Part shown: positions 8,834 through 17,468 of the stretch, in pieces
Numbering within the stretch: position 1 is the stretch's first letter
Layout of the letters: the number at the start of each line of letters is the position of its first letter
Assembly: GCA_022340485.1 (NCBI GenBank)
Contig: JAJDNX010000101.1
Coordinates: forward strand, 1 to 53,443
Origin: Gammaproteobacteria bacterium
Lineage (GTDB): Bacteria; Pseudomonadota; Gammaproteobacteria; UBA9214
Direction of reading: 5' to 3'
Length of the DNA stretch: 53,443 nt
Made by a program: the position numbers and the translations under genes
The notes under the pieces: model-generated
Told to the model about the DNA's origin: nothing
The model's database searches: none
Seen by the model: only the letters and a program-made list of their open reading frames with translations

Positions 8834-8909
8834 GTGGATACCCTGCTCGCCCTCCAAGACCTTGTCATCACGCTGTAAAGCCTCTAATTGACAGAAATCC
8901 CGGCATGAG

Positions 8910-8923
8910 TTGATCCACATCAA
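8910..8923 (+). promoter_or_regulatory. FNR/Anr box upstream of hemN
   Basis: TTGATCCACATCAA is a perfect match to the FNR/Anr consensus TTGAT-N4-ATCAA. It lies 66 bp upstream of the hemN ATG, where an activator could act. The gene for an FNR-type protein with all four cluster cysteines is at 10439-11185. Anaerobic activation of hemN by FNR/Anr is established in gammaproteobacteria, so this is a well-supported regulatory site. Confidence 0.88.
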
Positions 8924-8988
8924 TTCATATTGCAGCCATCCGATGGAAAATCAGGTGCTGACAACGGTAACAATCTTGCGTGGACGAG

Positions 8989-10380
8989 ATGGCCCAACCT
9001 ATTATTTTTAAAGCTGATCTGATCAGGCGCTATGACCAGACGGGGCCGCGCTATACCTCCTACCCGACCGCGGCCCAGTTTCACGAGGGAATCTCGGAGA
9101 CGGACTACCGCAAGTGGGCACAAAACAGTAACGAGGACCCGATCCCGCGGCCCTTATCCCTGTATTTCCACATCCCGTTCTGCGATACGGTGTGTTTTTA
9201 CTGTGCCTGCACCAAGGTGGTCACCAAAAACCACGAGCGCGCGACCACCTATCTCGATTACCTGTGCAGGGAAATCGCCATGCAGGGCGAACTGTTTGAC
9301 GCCGACCGTATGGTCGAGCAGCTGCACTGGGGAGGGGGTACCCCAACCTTTCTCGACAACGACCAGATCCGCAAGTTGATGGAGGCAACCGCGCGGCATT
9401 TCTCCCTGCGCAGCGATGACAGTGGTGAGTATTCGATCGAGATCGATCCGCGCTCGGTCGATAGAGAAAAGCTGCACGTGCTGCGCGAAGAGGGCTTCAA
9501 TCGCATCAGCCTCGGAGTGCAGGATGTCAATCCCGACGTACAAAAGGCCGTCAATCGCCTGCAAAGCGAACAGCAGACACGCAGCGTGGCCGAGCAGGCT
9601 CGCGAGCTGGGCTTCAAGTCCATCAACATGGACCTGATGTACGGGCTGCCATTTCAGTCCGTGGCCAGTTTCGAGCAGACCCTCAATGCCGTGATCGACA
9701 TGGACCCGGACCGGATTGCCGTCTACAACTATGCACACCTGCCGCAACGTTTCAAGCCACAGCGGCGCATTGACGAGGCTAGCCTGCCCTCGGCCGATGA
9801 AAAGCTGGCGCTGCTGCAACATACGATTGAACACCTCACAGGGGCCGGCTATGTCTATATCGGCATGGACCACTTCGCCAAACCGGATGATCAACTGGCA
9901 ATTGCACAGGAAAAGGGCACTCTGCAACGCAACTTTCAGGGTTACTCGACCCACGTGGAATGCGACCTTATCAGCATGGGTATGTCGGCGATTGGACACG
10001 TTTGCGACAATTACAGCCAGAACGTGCGCGAGCTGGAACGCTATTATGAACTGCTGGATGCCGGCAAGTTGCCACTGGACCGGGGTATTGAACTGGAACC
10101 CGATGACCTGCTGCGGCGTGACGTGATCACCCGGCTGATATGCGATTTCACGCTGGACATCAAGGCGCTGGAACAGAAATGGGACTTCAATTTCCACAGC
10201 CACTTTGCAGAAGAACTGCAAGACCTGAAGAAGATGCAGACACATGGCTTGTTACTGCTGGATGACGCGGCAGTGAGGGTGTTACCGGCCGGCCGCCTGC
10301 TGGTACGCAATATCTGTATGGTGTTCGATCGCTATTTGCGAAAAGGCGGTGACCAGTCCCGCTTCTCCAAGGTTATTTAA
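8989..10380 (+). CDS. hemN: Oxygen-independent coproporphyrinogen III oxidase HemN
   Basis: Radical-SAM enzyme that decarboxylates coproporphyrinogen III to protoporphyrinogen IX without oxygen, in anaerobic heme synthesis. The N-terminal GPRYTSYPTA motif and the cluster motif HIPFCDTVCFYCACTK (CxxxCxxC plus the extra cysteine of true HemN) are present, followed by the GGGTPTFL glycine motif. The length (463 residues) matches E. coli HemN. GTG 8980 is the ORF-track start, but ATG 8989 places the GPRYTSYP motif at the usual distance from the N-terminus. An FNR box lies upstream and a convergent fnr gene lies downstream, an arrangement common in this class. Confidence 0.97.
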   Translation: MAQPIIFKADLIRRYDQTGPRYTSYPTAAQFHEGISETDYRKWAQNSNEDPIPRPLSLYFHIPFCDTVCFYCACTKVVTKNHERATTYLDYLCREIAMQGELFDADRMVEQLHWGGGTPTFLDNDQIRKLMEATARHFSLRSDDSGEYSIEIDPRSVDREKLHVLREEGFNRISLGVQDVNPDVQKAVNRLQSEQQTRSVAEQARELGFKSINMDLMYGLPFQSVASFEQTLNAVIDMDPDRIAVYNYAHLPQRFKPQRRIDEASLPSADEKLALLQHTIEHLTGAGYVYIGMDHFAKPDDQLAIAQEKGTLQRNFQGYSTHVECDLISMGMSAIGHVCDNYSQNVRELERYYELLDAGKLPLDRGIELEPDDLLRRDVITRLICDFTLDIKALEQKWDFNFHSHFAEELQDLKKMQTHGLLLLDDAAVRVLPAGRLLVRNICMVFDRYLRKGGDQSRFSKVI

Positions 10381-10413
10381 GCCCCGTCCAGAAAAGAGTC
10401 ATGCGGCAACCGC

Positions 10414-10434
10414 GGTTTCTCCGCAATGGAGAAC
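10414..10434. terminator. Possible hairpin between convergent hemN and fnr
   Basis: GGTTTCTCC, loop GCAAT, then GGAGAACC forms an 8-bp stem with one unpaired T in the 58-bp gap between the convergent hemN and fnr genes. It could act on both strands, but no clear T-run follows on either side, so it is a weak intrinsic-terminator candidate. Confidence 0.35.
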
Positions 10435-10438
10435 CGGC

Positions 10439-11185
10439 CTAGATCTCGTGTCCCATGCAGCCTTCCACCATCGCGCGCAACCGCCCGATACCCACCAGCT
10501 CGATCTGGCGGCGATTGACTGTCACCAGGCCATCCTTCTGGAAGTGTGCAAACAGGCGACTGACGGTTTCGATCGCGAGCCCAAGATAGTTGCCGATATC
10601 CTGACGCGACATCGGCAGGTTGAAGGCCGTCGCAGACAGACCCCGTGATTGGTAACGGGAGGACAGACTGAGTAAAAACGCTGCCAGCCGCTCCTCTGCT
10701 GTGCGCTTGCCGAGTAACAACAGCATGCGCTGATCAGTGGTAATCTCCTTGCTGACCACCCGCATCATCTGGCGGTTGAGGCCTGAAATGGAGTGACACA
10801 GTTCTTCCAGACGGTCATAGGGCAATTCGCAGATGCTGGCTGTCTCCAGCACGATCGAACTGCTTGCATATATTCCACTGTGCAAACCGTCCAGGCCAAC
10901 CAGTTCACCTGGCAGGGTAAAACCAAGCACTTGTTCATCGCCATCTTCCGTCGTGCAATAGGATTTCAGTGCACCTGAGCGGACCGCAAACAGGGCGTTG
11001 CAGGGATCGCCGGCGCGAAAGATGTGCTGCCTGGGCTGGTAGGGCTGCACGCGTTTGATGATCTGGTCGAGTGCATCGATGTCTGCAACCGCCATACCGT
11101 GCGGCAAGCACAGCTCCGACAGGCTGCAGCTGCCGCAGGAGGCCTGGATATCAGCGATTTTCAGTGTTTCGCTCTTGGCAGACAT
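10439..11185 (-). CDS. fnr: FNR/Anr-family oxygen-sensing transcription regulator
   Basis: Global regulator of anaerobic metabolism that binds DNA as a dimer when it carries an oxygen-labile [4Fe-4S] cluster. The cluster cysteines are visible as SCGSCSLSELC (C17, C20, C26), and a fourth, C119, lies in TASICELPYDRL, matching the E. coli FNR layout. A cyclic-nucleotide-binding-like beta roll occupies about residues 40-150. The C-terminal helix-turn-helix contains IGNYLGLAIETVSRLF, with the ExxSR recognition residues of FNR. At 248 residues it is full length. A perfect FNR box precedes hemN on the other side. It is divergent from gshA, and an 18-bp palindrome lies in the shared promoter region. 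Confidence 0.96.
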   Translation of the reverse strand: MSAKSETLKIADIQASCGSCSLSELCLPHGMAVADIDALDQIIKRVQPYQPRQHIFRAGDPCNALFAVRSGALKSYCTTEDGDEQVLGFTLPGELVGLDGLHSGIYASSSIVLETASICELPYDRLEELCHSISGLNRQMMRVVSKEITTDQRMLLLLGKRTAEERLAAFLLSLSSRYQSRGLSATAFNLPMSRQDIGNYLGLAIETVSRLFAHFQKDGLVTVNRRQIELVGIGRLRAMVEGCMGHEI

Positions 11186-11213
11186 TCTGGATGACCGTGT
11201 TTGGCGGTGATTT

Positions 11214-11231
11214 TTGTAAAAATTTTTACAA
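11214..11231. promoter_or_regulatory. Perfect 18-bp palindrome in fnr-gshA intergenic region
   Basis: TTGTAAAAATTTTTACAA is perfectly self-complementary. It sits 29-46 bp upstream of the fnr start codon and about 90 bp upstream of gshA. It lacks the TTGAT half-site of FNR. The size and symmetry fit an operator for a dimeric repressor, and the position would overlap or closely flank the fnr promoter. No regulator can be assigned from sequence alone. Confidence 0.55.
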
Positions 11232-11322
11232 CATTACAACAAGTTATAAACTATTACACTCTACAGTGTGCAGACACAGTATCATTCCGCACCTGTTAAC
11301 CACAAGCTAACCGGACATCCTA

Positions 11323-12900
11323 TTGTATTTACGAGCAAAAAAACGACTAGACGCACTTGTCGCCGCGGGCAACCCAGCAATTCTGAAAGATGGGCTGACC
11401 GGACTGGAGAAAGAGAGCCTGCGCGTCGCCCCGAATGGCAGTATTGCACAAACACCTCACCCCGCAGTCCTGGGCTCGGCGCTGACACATCCCTGGATCA
11501 CTACCGACTATTCAGAGGCCTTGCTGGAATTCATTACCCCGCCGATGAAAAGTGCATCGGCGGCACTGGACTACCTGCGTGATTTGCAGCATTTCGTCTA
11601 TCTGCGGCTTGACGGGGAACTGCTGTGGTCCTCCAGCATGCCCTGCGTGATTGCCGGCAGCGCCAGCATACCCATTGCACAATATGGCACCTCCAACAAC
11701 GGCCTGATGAAGACCGTCTACCGGCGCGGCCTTGGCCATCGCTATGGACGCGTCATGCAGGTCATTGCCGGTGTGCACTACAACTACTCCTTTTCTGAAG
11801 GATTCTGGCTGAGCTACCAGCAACTCGAAGGCGATGCACGGCCCCTGCAAACGTTTATTTCCGAGCACTACCTTGCCCTGATACGCAACCTGCAACGCTT
11901 TGGATGGCTGATCCCATACCTGTTCGGAGCCTCGCCGGCAGTCTGCAAGTCCTTTCTGGACGGCAAGCAAACGATGCTGCAGGAGTTCAACAGCACGACC
12001 TATTACGGCCCGCATGCCACCTCACTGCGCATGTGTGATATCGGTTACCAGAACAGCCTGGAAAACGAGGTCGGGTTCAAGGCCAACTACGACAGCCTCC
12101 AATCCTATGTTGCGAGCCTGAGCAAGGCCATCGAGACCCCATCGCCACACTTCGAGAAGATCGGGGTAAAGGTCGATGGCAGTTACCGCCAACTCAATGC
12201 CAACATGCTGCAAATCGAAAACGAGTACTACAGTTCCGTGCGCCCCAAACAGGTACCGGACAATAACGAGAAACCGAGCCTGGCATTACAGCGGCGCGGG
12301 GTACGCTATGTCGAGCTGCGTTCGCTCGATATCAACATTTTTGATCCACGCGGTATCAACGAGACACAATGCCACTTTATTGAAACGTTCATGACCTTTT
12401 GCCAGTTGCAGGCCAGTCCGGTCATCAGCGATCTGGAACGCAAGGAGATCGACTACAACCTGGATACCGTCGCTTACCGCGGTCGGGAACCCGGTTTGTT
12501 GTTGCAACGCAACGGCAACAAGGTACCACTGCAACAGTGGGCGGGTGAGCTGTGCGAGGCAATGCAGGCATTTGCCACGGTCCTCGACAAGGAGGTAGAG
12601 GGTACGCCCTACCGGCAGGCCCTGCAGGAACAACAGGCAGCCGTTTCTGACCCCGAGAAAACCCTGTCGGCACAGGTACTGGCAGGCATGCGTGAATACA
12701 ACGAGGGTTATTTCGACTTTGCACAACGCATGTCTCTGCAGCACCAGCAGTATTTTTTAAATCTTGATCATGACGCCGCCCGGTTTCAGGCCTTTGACGA
12801 AACCGTGAAGCAATCGCTGGAGAAACAGCGTGCCATGGAAGCTGCCAACCATGAGTCCTTCGATGACTTCCTGAAGAACTACTTCGCACAGACACTCTGA
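11323..12900 (+). CDS. gshA: Glutamate-cysteine ligase GshA (gammaproteobacterial type)
   Basis: ATP-dependent ligase for the first step of glutathione synthesis, joining L-glutamate and L-cysteine in the cytoplasm. It belongs to the E. coli-type GshA family (525 residues here, about 518 in E. coli). Recognisable blocks are GLEKESLRV, HPAVLGSALTHPWITTDYSEALLEFITP, the AQYGTSN segment and GVHYNYSF. The frame has a stop at 11308-11310, and the only plausible initiation codon before the conserved N-terminus is TTG 11323. A rare TTG start would lower translation. It is divergent from fnr, with 137 bp shared between them. Confidence 0.96.
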   Translation: MYLRAKKRLDALVAAGNPAILKDGLTGLEKESLRVAPNGSIAQTPHPAVLGSALTHPWITTDYSEALLEFITPPMKSASAALDYLRDLQHFVYLRLDGELLWSSSMPCVIAGSASIPIAQYGTSNNGLMKTVYRRGLGHRYGRVMQVIAGVHYNYSFSEGFWLSYQQLEGDARPLQTFISEHYLALIRNLQRFGWLIPYLFGASPAVCKSFLDGKQTMLQEFNSTTYYGPHATSLRMCDIGYQNSLENEVGFKANYDSLQSYVASLSKAIETPSPHFEKIGVKVDGSYRQLNANMLQIENEYYSSVRPKQVPDNNEKPSLALQRRGVRYVELRSLDINIFDPRGINETQCHFIETFMTFCQLQASPVISDLERKEIDYNLDTVAYRGREPGLLLQRNGNKVPLQQWAGELCEAMQAFATVLDKEVEGTPYRQALQEQQAAVSDPEKTLSAQVLAGMREYNEGYFDFAQRMSLQHQQYFLNLDHDAARFQAFDETVKQSLEKQRAMEAANHESFDDFLKNYFAQTL

Positions 12901-12946
12901 ACGAATGGAAAGTCCCGTTGCGGCAGGACGCGATCGCGCCACTTCA

Positions 12947-13567
12947 CTACCCCGCCAGCACGAAGGCAACCGCCGCAAGATAAAATCCGGCCGGGTAGTG
13001 CCAGTGAGGCGGTTTCCTGAGCAGGGCTTCCAGCAACACTGTCAGGATAACCCCCATCACCATGTACAGTGGTACCACCTGCACCGAGGTGTAATGACGC
13101 ATATCATCCGGCAGGTAGTAGAAATAGAAGGTCCCGTAGAACAGCAGGAAAAAACCGTTCGCAAGTATTTCCAGCAACGGGCCATCGATACCGGATAACA
13201 GGCCTTTCAGCCACTGCGGACGGATTGTAATGGCGTTTTGCTGCAGCACCTGCTGCAAGAAGTACAGGTAATAGCCGTACACCGGCCAGATAATGAAATT
13301 CAGCATCGAGGTGTAGCCATCGTGTATGGGCCACACCCGGTACTGCCACAACCGTTCCCCCGTCAGCAGAAAATACAGTTTCCCCAGGTAGACCTCGCAG
13401 ACGACAGCGACCAGGAAGGCAACCGCCATGGACAATACCAGCCGGTAGGTATCGATGCGTATCCACTGCCGCGTCAGGAGAGAGCCCAGCAGGTAGAACA
13501 GGACAACGCCAACCAGCGCCCCGGACAGCCCCTGCAGGATCAGCATGCCGGTGTGGGGCAGTAGCAT
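12947..13567 (-). CDS. Polytopic membrane protein, unknown
   Basis: A 206-residue protein with about six hydrophobic helices and many aromatic residues, notably the tyrosine-rich FFLLFYGTFYFYYLPDD and IIWPVYGYYLYFL. I do not recognise a characterised family. The N-terminus MLLPHTGMLILQGLSG leads directly into a helix, so no cleaved signal is apparent. Its ATG abuts the stop codon of the gene upstream on the same strand (13568-13909), so the two should form one transcription unit. It converges on gshA with a 46-bp gap. Confidence 0.75.
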   Translation of the reverse strand: MLLPHTGMLILQGLSGALVGVVLFYLLGSLLTRQWIRIDTYRLVLSMAVAFLVAVVCEVYLGKLYFLLTGERLWQYRVWPIHDGYTSMLNFIIWPVYGYYLYFLQQVLQQNAITIRPQWLKGLLSGIDGPLLEILANGFFLLFYGTFYFYYLPDDMRHYTSVQVVPLYMVMGVILTVLLEALLRKPPHWHYPAGFYLAAVAFVLAG

Positions 13568-13909
13568 CTAGATATGCGAGACCAGCTTTGCCTCCGGCAC
13601 ATGCTCCTGGATGGCACTGGCGATTTCAAAACGGATCCCGTTGATGGACCGGATAGACACCCAAAGCAGGTTCAGCTTCAGGTTGAATTCTGCAAACACT
13701 ACCGCCTCCCGGAAATGAGTCAGCACGATATGCACATCCTGAATCGTCCGCTCGACGAGGTGCTTCGGTTTGTCGCGCAGGCCGGGGATCAGCATCATGA
13801 AGTCACTCAGCGGCCTGCCATTCTCGTCGTGTACTGGTGCACGTTTACGCAACGGTTCTGCACTGGTATCGAATTGCACGGAGAGTCTTGGCAGTGTCAT
13901 GGTCGTCAC
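13568..13909 (-). CDS. Conserved-looking hypothetical protein, 113 aa
   Basis: A small soluble protein of unknown function. It has no signal peptide or membrane helix. Residues about 65-110 alternate hydrophobic and charged positions in an alpha/beta pattern (VHIVLTHFREAVVFAEFNLKLNLLWVSI), which could form a small sheet. The stop codon immediately abuts the start of the membrane-protein gene at 13567, a zero-gap arrangement typical of translational coupling. I cannot assign a function beyond this pairing. Confidence 0.65.
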   Translation of the reverse strand: MTTMTLPRLSVQFDTSAEPLRKRAPVHDENGRPLSDFMMLIPGLRDKPKHLVERTIQDVHIVLTHFREAVVFAEFNLKLNLLWVSIRSINGIRFEIASAIQEHVPEAKLVSHI

Positions 13910-14047
13910 GGTCTCACTGGCACTGGCGAATGATAGCCGAAATCCACCCTAGCTACATGCACGGTATAACCCTCCTGACCATTCCGCAAAGGCAGCCAGA
14001 TGGGTGACTACGGGCCCCGGTTCGGGCTAACAAAGACAGCGAACATG

Positions 14048-14128
14048 GCCACAGGAACCACGGGAGAACGCAAAAGGATGAATACCGGACAAGTAATTTT
14101 TCCGTGTCCTTGCGTGTATTCCGTGGCT
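14048..14128. repeat. Degenerate inverted repeat related to the 3443-3514 element
   Basis: The right arm CCGTGTCCTTGCGTGTATTC, ending in CGTGGC, closely resembles the right arm of the 3443-3514 repeat (TTCCGTGTGCTTCCGTGGC). The left arm GGCCACAGGAACCACGGG is its imperfect complement. The pairing is clearly weaker than in the first copy. It lies in the 252-bp gap between the hypothetical gene at 13909 and the DUF302 gene. Two related elements in one window suggest a dispersed non-coding repeat family in this genome. Confidence 0.6.
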
Positions 14129-14161
14129 ATTTATTCTGTGCTGGCTGTAAGCCTGATCACA

Positions 14162-14551
14162 TCAGCCCTGCAGTGCATCCCGGACGCGCTCCAGCCGCCC
14201 GCGCACCTCCCCGGCAAGTTTGGCAATACCCTCTTTATTCACCAGCCCCAGCACCGCCGCGGGATCCATAAAGGCAACGGTGACGGCACCATCCTCCTCT
14301 TCACGCAGCACCACGTTGCAGGGCAATAGCAGGCCGATATCCGGATCGGCATTCAATGCCTGGTTGGCCAGCGCCGGGTTACAGGCACCCAGAATCAGGT
14401 AGGGCTTGCGATCAACGCCGATTTTCTTCTTCAGCGTCGCGGCCACATCGATTTCAGTCAGCACACCAAAGCCCTCATCCTGCAAGGCCTCTGCTACCCT
14501 GCTTCTGACGGCTTCCATGCTGTCGTTTATGCAAGTACTGAATCCATACAT
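14162..14551 (-). CDS. DUF302 domain protein
   Basis: A 129-residue protein matching the DUF302 family, which often occurs in sulfur-metabolizing and metal-exposed bacteria and whose biochemical role is unsettled. Typical features are the N-terminal MEAVRSRVAEALQDEGFGVLTEIDVAATLKKKIG helix-strand pattern, YLILGACNP with the conserved cysteine, and LLPCNVVLREEEDG. There is no signal peptide, so it should be cytoplasmic. Its ATG overlaps the TGA stop of purC on the same strand (ATGA), so it is co-translated with a purine biosynthesis gene, an unusual partner. Confidence 0.88.
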   Translation of the reverse strand: MYGFSTCINDSMEAVRSRVAEALQDEGFGVLTEIDVAATLKKKIGVDRKPYLILGACNPALANQALNADPDIGLLLPCNVVLREEEDGAVTVAFMDPAAVLGLVNKEGIAKLAGEVRGRLERVRDALQG

Positions 14552-15450
14552 CAGCTGTTCTCCTCTATCTCGGTTAGGCGCCGCTGTGCCTCACGGTATT
14601 TCTCAGCCGTCTGTTCAATCACACCGGCAGGTAATGCCGGTCCGGGGGATGTCTTGTCCCAATCGAGCGTCTCTAGGTAATCGCGTACAAACTGCTTGTC
14701 GAAGCTGGGCGGATTGGTTCCCGGGACATAACTGTCGGCCGGCCAGAAGCGCGAAGAATCCGGTGTCAGAATCTCATCAATCAAAACCAGTTGCCTGTCC
14801 GCATCTAGGCCGAATTCAAACTTGGTATCTGCGATAATAATGCCACGTTTCAGCGCATATCCGGCACAGCTTGTATAGATTTCCAGGCTGACGTCGCGGA
14901 CCTGTTTAGCAAGCCCTGTGCCAAGAATGGCACAGGTCTTATCGAAGTCAATGTTTTCATCATGCACACCGGCACCGGCCTTGGTTGAGGGTGTAAAGAT
15001 GGGGGCCGGCAATTTTTCGGCGAGCCGCAGGCCGGACAGCAGGGGTATACCGCACACCCGCCCGGTTTGCTGGTAATCCTTCCAGCCGGAGCCGATCAGA
15101 TAACCGCGCACAATCGCCTCTACCGGCAACGCCTTGAGCTTTTTGACAACAATGGCACGTCCCTCGACCTGGGCCCGCTCGTCTGCATCCGGCAGCACAT
15201 CGGCCAGTGACAGTTCACTCAGATGGTTGGGAATAATGCTGCGGGTCCGTGCAAACCAGAAATTGGACACCGCTGTCAGCACCGCACCCTTGCCGGGTAT
15301 CGGGTCCGGCAGGACCACGTCAAATGCAGACAGCCGGTCTGTGGTAACGATCAACAGGTGTTCGTCATCGACAGCATAAACATCACGCACCTTGCCACGC
15401 AGCACGAGTGGCAGGCTCTTGATTGAGGACTCATACAGGGTATGCAGCAT
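14551..15450 (-). CDS. purC: SAICAR synthetase PurC
   Basis: Phosphoribosylaminoimidazole-succinocarboxamide synthase, the ATP-dependent step joining CAIR and aspartate in purine synthesis. The ORF track begins far upstream at 15852 in antisense purE sequence; the ATG at 15450 gives 299 residues starting [25 protein letters not shown], which is the family N-terminus. Visible motifs include [41 protein letters not shown] and [12 protein letters not shown]. The length of about 300 residues places it in the longer SAICAR synthetase class rather than the roughly 237-residue E. coli form. It is divergent from purEK, so both arms share one 183-bp regulatory region. Confidence 0.97.
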   Translation of the reverse strand: MLHTLYESSIKSLPLVLRGKVRDVYAVDDEHLLIVTTDRLSAFDVVLPDPIPGKGAVLTAVSNFWFARTRSIIPNHLSELSLADVLPDADERAQVEGRAIVVKKLKALPVEAIVRGYLIGSGWKDYQQTGRVCGIPLLSGLRLAEKLPAPIFTPSTKAGAGVHDENIDFDKTCAILGTGLAKQVRDVSLEIYTSCAGYALKRGIIIADTKFEFGLDADRQLVLIDEILTPDSSRFWPADSYVPGTNPPSFDKQFVRDYLETLDWDKTSPGPALPAGVIEQTAEKYREAQRRLTEIEENS

Positions 15451-15592
15451 CGTCTTGCTCCGCAAAAAAACGCATTGTACAGGAATCATTTTATACCGGA
15501 TGGCGGCAACCGTGTCAGCCGGGCCCACGCCGTGTACCGCGGTGCAAAACACCTTGTTAGCCGTGGTGAAGAATAGCAAAAAGACAGAATGG

Positions 15593-15601
15593 TGATAGAA
15601 T
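15593..15601 (+). promoter_or_regulatory. Candidate extended -10 promoter for purEK
   Basis: TGATAGAAT is an extended -10 element (TGn followed by TAGAAT), 33 bp upstream of the purE ATG. No good -35 hexamer lies 17 bp upstream, which is tolerated for extended -10 promoters. No PurR-type ACGCAAACGTTTGCGT operator is visible in the purC-purE gap. On the opposite strand TACAAT (15474-15479) is a possible purC -10. Confidence 0.4.
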
Positions 15602-15633
15602 AGTAAGCTTTCGTCTAGACAACAGCGGATGGC

Positions 15634-16134
15634 ATGATGAGCGAGGTACCTCGCATTGGCCTGGTAATGGGCAGCAACAGTGATTGGGGCGTGATGCAAC
15701 ATGCGGCGGACATGCTGGAGAAGTTTGGCATCGCCTTTGAAGCCCGGGTCGTCTCGGCCCACCGCACTCCCGATCTCCTGTTTGACTACGCCGGCACAGC
15801 CCGTGCGCGCGGTCTTGCCTGCATCATCGCCGGGGCCGGTGGCGCCGCACACCTGCCTGGCATGCTGGCCGCCAAATGTACCGTACCGGTACTCGGTGTA
15901 CCGGTACCGTCCCGCTATCTGAAGGGCATGGACTCACTGCTGTCGATTGTGCAGATGCCGAAAGGCGTGCCGGTTGCGACCTTCGCCATCGGTGAAGCGG
16001 GTGCAGCCAACGCTGCACTCCATGCAGTCAGCATCCTCGCCAATAGCGACGACACCCTGGCCACCAGACTCGAGCAATTCCGGGAGGAGCAGCAACAGAT
16101 GGTACTTGATATGGAGCTCCCAGCACGGCCATGA
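15634..16134 (+). CDS. purE: N5-CAIR mutase PurE (class I)
   Basis: Catalytic subunit of AIR carboxylation that converts N5-CAIR to CAIR in de novo purine synthesis. The 166-residue protein begins with [23 protein letters not shown] and contains the active-site histidine region [13 protein letters not shown] and [14 protein letters not shown], all characteristic of class I PurE. ATG 15634 and 15637 are adjacent and equivalent. The gene overlaps purK by four bases (ATGA), as expected for the PurE-PurK pair that works in sequence. Confidence 0.97.
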   Translation: MMSEVPRIGLVMGSNSDWGVMQHAADMLEKFGIAFEARVVSAHRTPDLLFDYAGTARARGLACIIAGAGGAAHLPGMLAAKCTVPVLGVPVPSRYLKGMDSLLSIVQMPKGVPVATFAIGEAGAANAALHAVSILANSDDTLATRLEQFREEQQQMVLDMELPARP

Positions 16135-17258
16135 TTCTTCCCAACGCCACATTGGGTGTGCTGGGCGGCGGACAGCTGGGTCGCATGTTCACGCTGGCCG
16201 CCTACAGCATGGGTTACCGGGTGGTGGTCCTCGACCCGGACCCCCATAGCCCGGCCGGGCTCATCGCAGACCAGCACATCAAGGCCGACTACCGCGACCA
16301 TGCCGCGTTACAGATGCTTGGCGACGAATGTGCAGCGATTACTACCGAGTTCGAAAACGTCCCTGCCGAAAGCATGGAACACCTTGAAAAATTCTGCGCG
16401 GTACGTCCCAGTGCCCGTGCCGTGCACATTGCACAGGATCGCATCCGTGAAAAGACCTTCGTGCAGGAGCAAGGCCTGGCGACTGCAGCATTTGTTGCCA
16501 TCTATGAAGACGCGGATATCGTCGCTGCCCTCGAGAGCCTGGATGCGCCGCTGCTGATGAAAACAGCCTCCATGGGCTACGATGGCAAGGGTCAGGTACC
16601 GGTCAATACCCTGGCTGATGCACGCAGCGCCTTTGAGCAACTGGGCAATGCCCCCTGCGTGCTGGAGGAAATGATCGACCTGGAGTGCGAGGTCTCCGTC
16701 ATTCTGGCACGCAGCATCGACGGCCGGATGGCGACCTACCCGATCGGTGAGAATCGCCATGTAAACGGGGTTCTGGATACCACCATCGTCCCGGCCACCC
16801 TTGATCCGGGCATTGGCGAAATGGCCATCGACATGGCGACCCGGCTGGCCGATTGCATGAATTACTGCGGGGTACTGGCTGTGGAGTTCTTCTATACCCG
16901 GCAGGGCAAGTTGCTCATCAATGAAATCGCCACGCGACCCCACAACAGTGGCCACTACACCGTTGATGCCTGCGCTACCTCGCAGTTTGAACAGCAGGTG
17001 CGCATGATGTGCGGCCTGCCGCCAGGTGACACGCAGATACTCTCACCGGTCGTCATGACCAACCTGCTGGGAGATATCTGGAAGAACGGCGAGCCGAAAT
17101 GGCAGCATGTGCTGAATGAATCACAGGCTCACCTGCACCTGTACGGCAAAAAAACTGCACGCCCGGGCCGCAAGATGGGCCATATCAATTGTCTGGCCGG
17201 TAATATAGAACAGGCACTGGCAACCACGGCAAAAATTCGCAACGCCTTGTCGATCTGA
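16131..17258 (+). CDS. purK: N5-carboxyaminoimidazole ribonucleotide synthase PurK
   Basis: ATP-grasp ligase that carboxylates AIR with bicarbonate to make N5-CAIR, the substrate of PurE. At 375 residues it is full length. The N-terminal [16 protein letters not shown] nucleotide-binding loop, the central ATP-grasp region ([29 protein letters not shown]) and [14 protein letters not shown] are all present. It is translationally coupled to purE. No further purine gene follows; the next gene is a Nudix hydrolase 210 bp downstream. Confidence 0.97.
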   Translation: MILPNATLGVLGGGQLGRMFTLAAYSMGYRVVVLDPDPHSPAGLIADQHIKADYRDHAALQMLGDECAAITTEFENVPAESMEHLEKFCAVRPSARAVHIAQDRIREKTFVQEQGLATAAFVAIYEDADIVAALESLDAPLLMKTASMGYDGKGQVPVNTLADARSAFEQLGNAPCVLEEMIDLECEVSVILARSIDGRMATYPIGENRHVNGVLDTTIVPATLDPGIGEMAIDMATRLADCMNYCGVLAVEFFYTRQGKLLINEIATRPHNSGHYTVDACATSQFEQQVRMMCGLPPGDTQILSPVVMTNLLGDIWKNGEPKWQHVLNESQAHLHLYGKKTARPGRKMGHINCLAGNIEQALATTAKIRNALSI

Positions 17259-17468
17259 GAGAGTCTTGCCAGCAGATGCCACTGTCTGGCAACCTCGGCC
17301 AGCAGGACAGACTTGGATCGGTTCGGCAAGACTGCCGTTTACAGTCATACCCATGCCTCGCAAGGTTACGATCCCCGAACCAGAAACCGTTACAGGCAGA
17401 ACGATCTGCATCGACAGGGCATCGGAGAAACGAGAATACCCATGATAAATCGTGCGAGGAGATAAGAG

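Noticed and set aside
9154-10245. 363-aa minus-strand ORF opposite hemN
   Set aside because: Antisense shadow of hemN. It has no recognisable domain and no ribosome-binding site.
15451-15633. PurR operator in the purC-purE gap
   Set aside because: No sequence close to ACGCAAACGTTTGCGT is present; CGCAAAAAAACGCATTG matches only superficially and lacks dyad symmetry.
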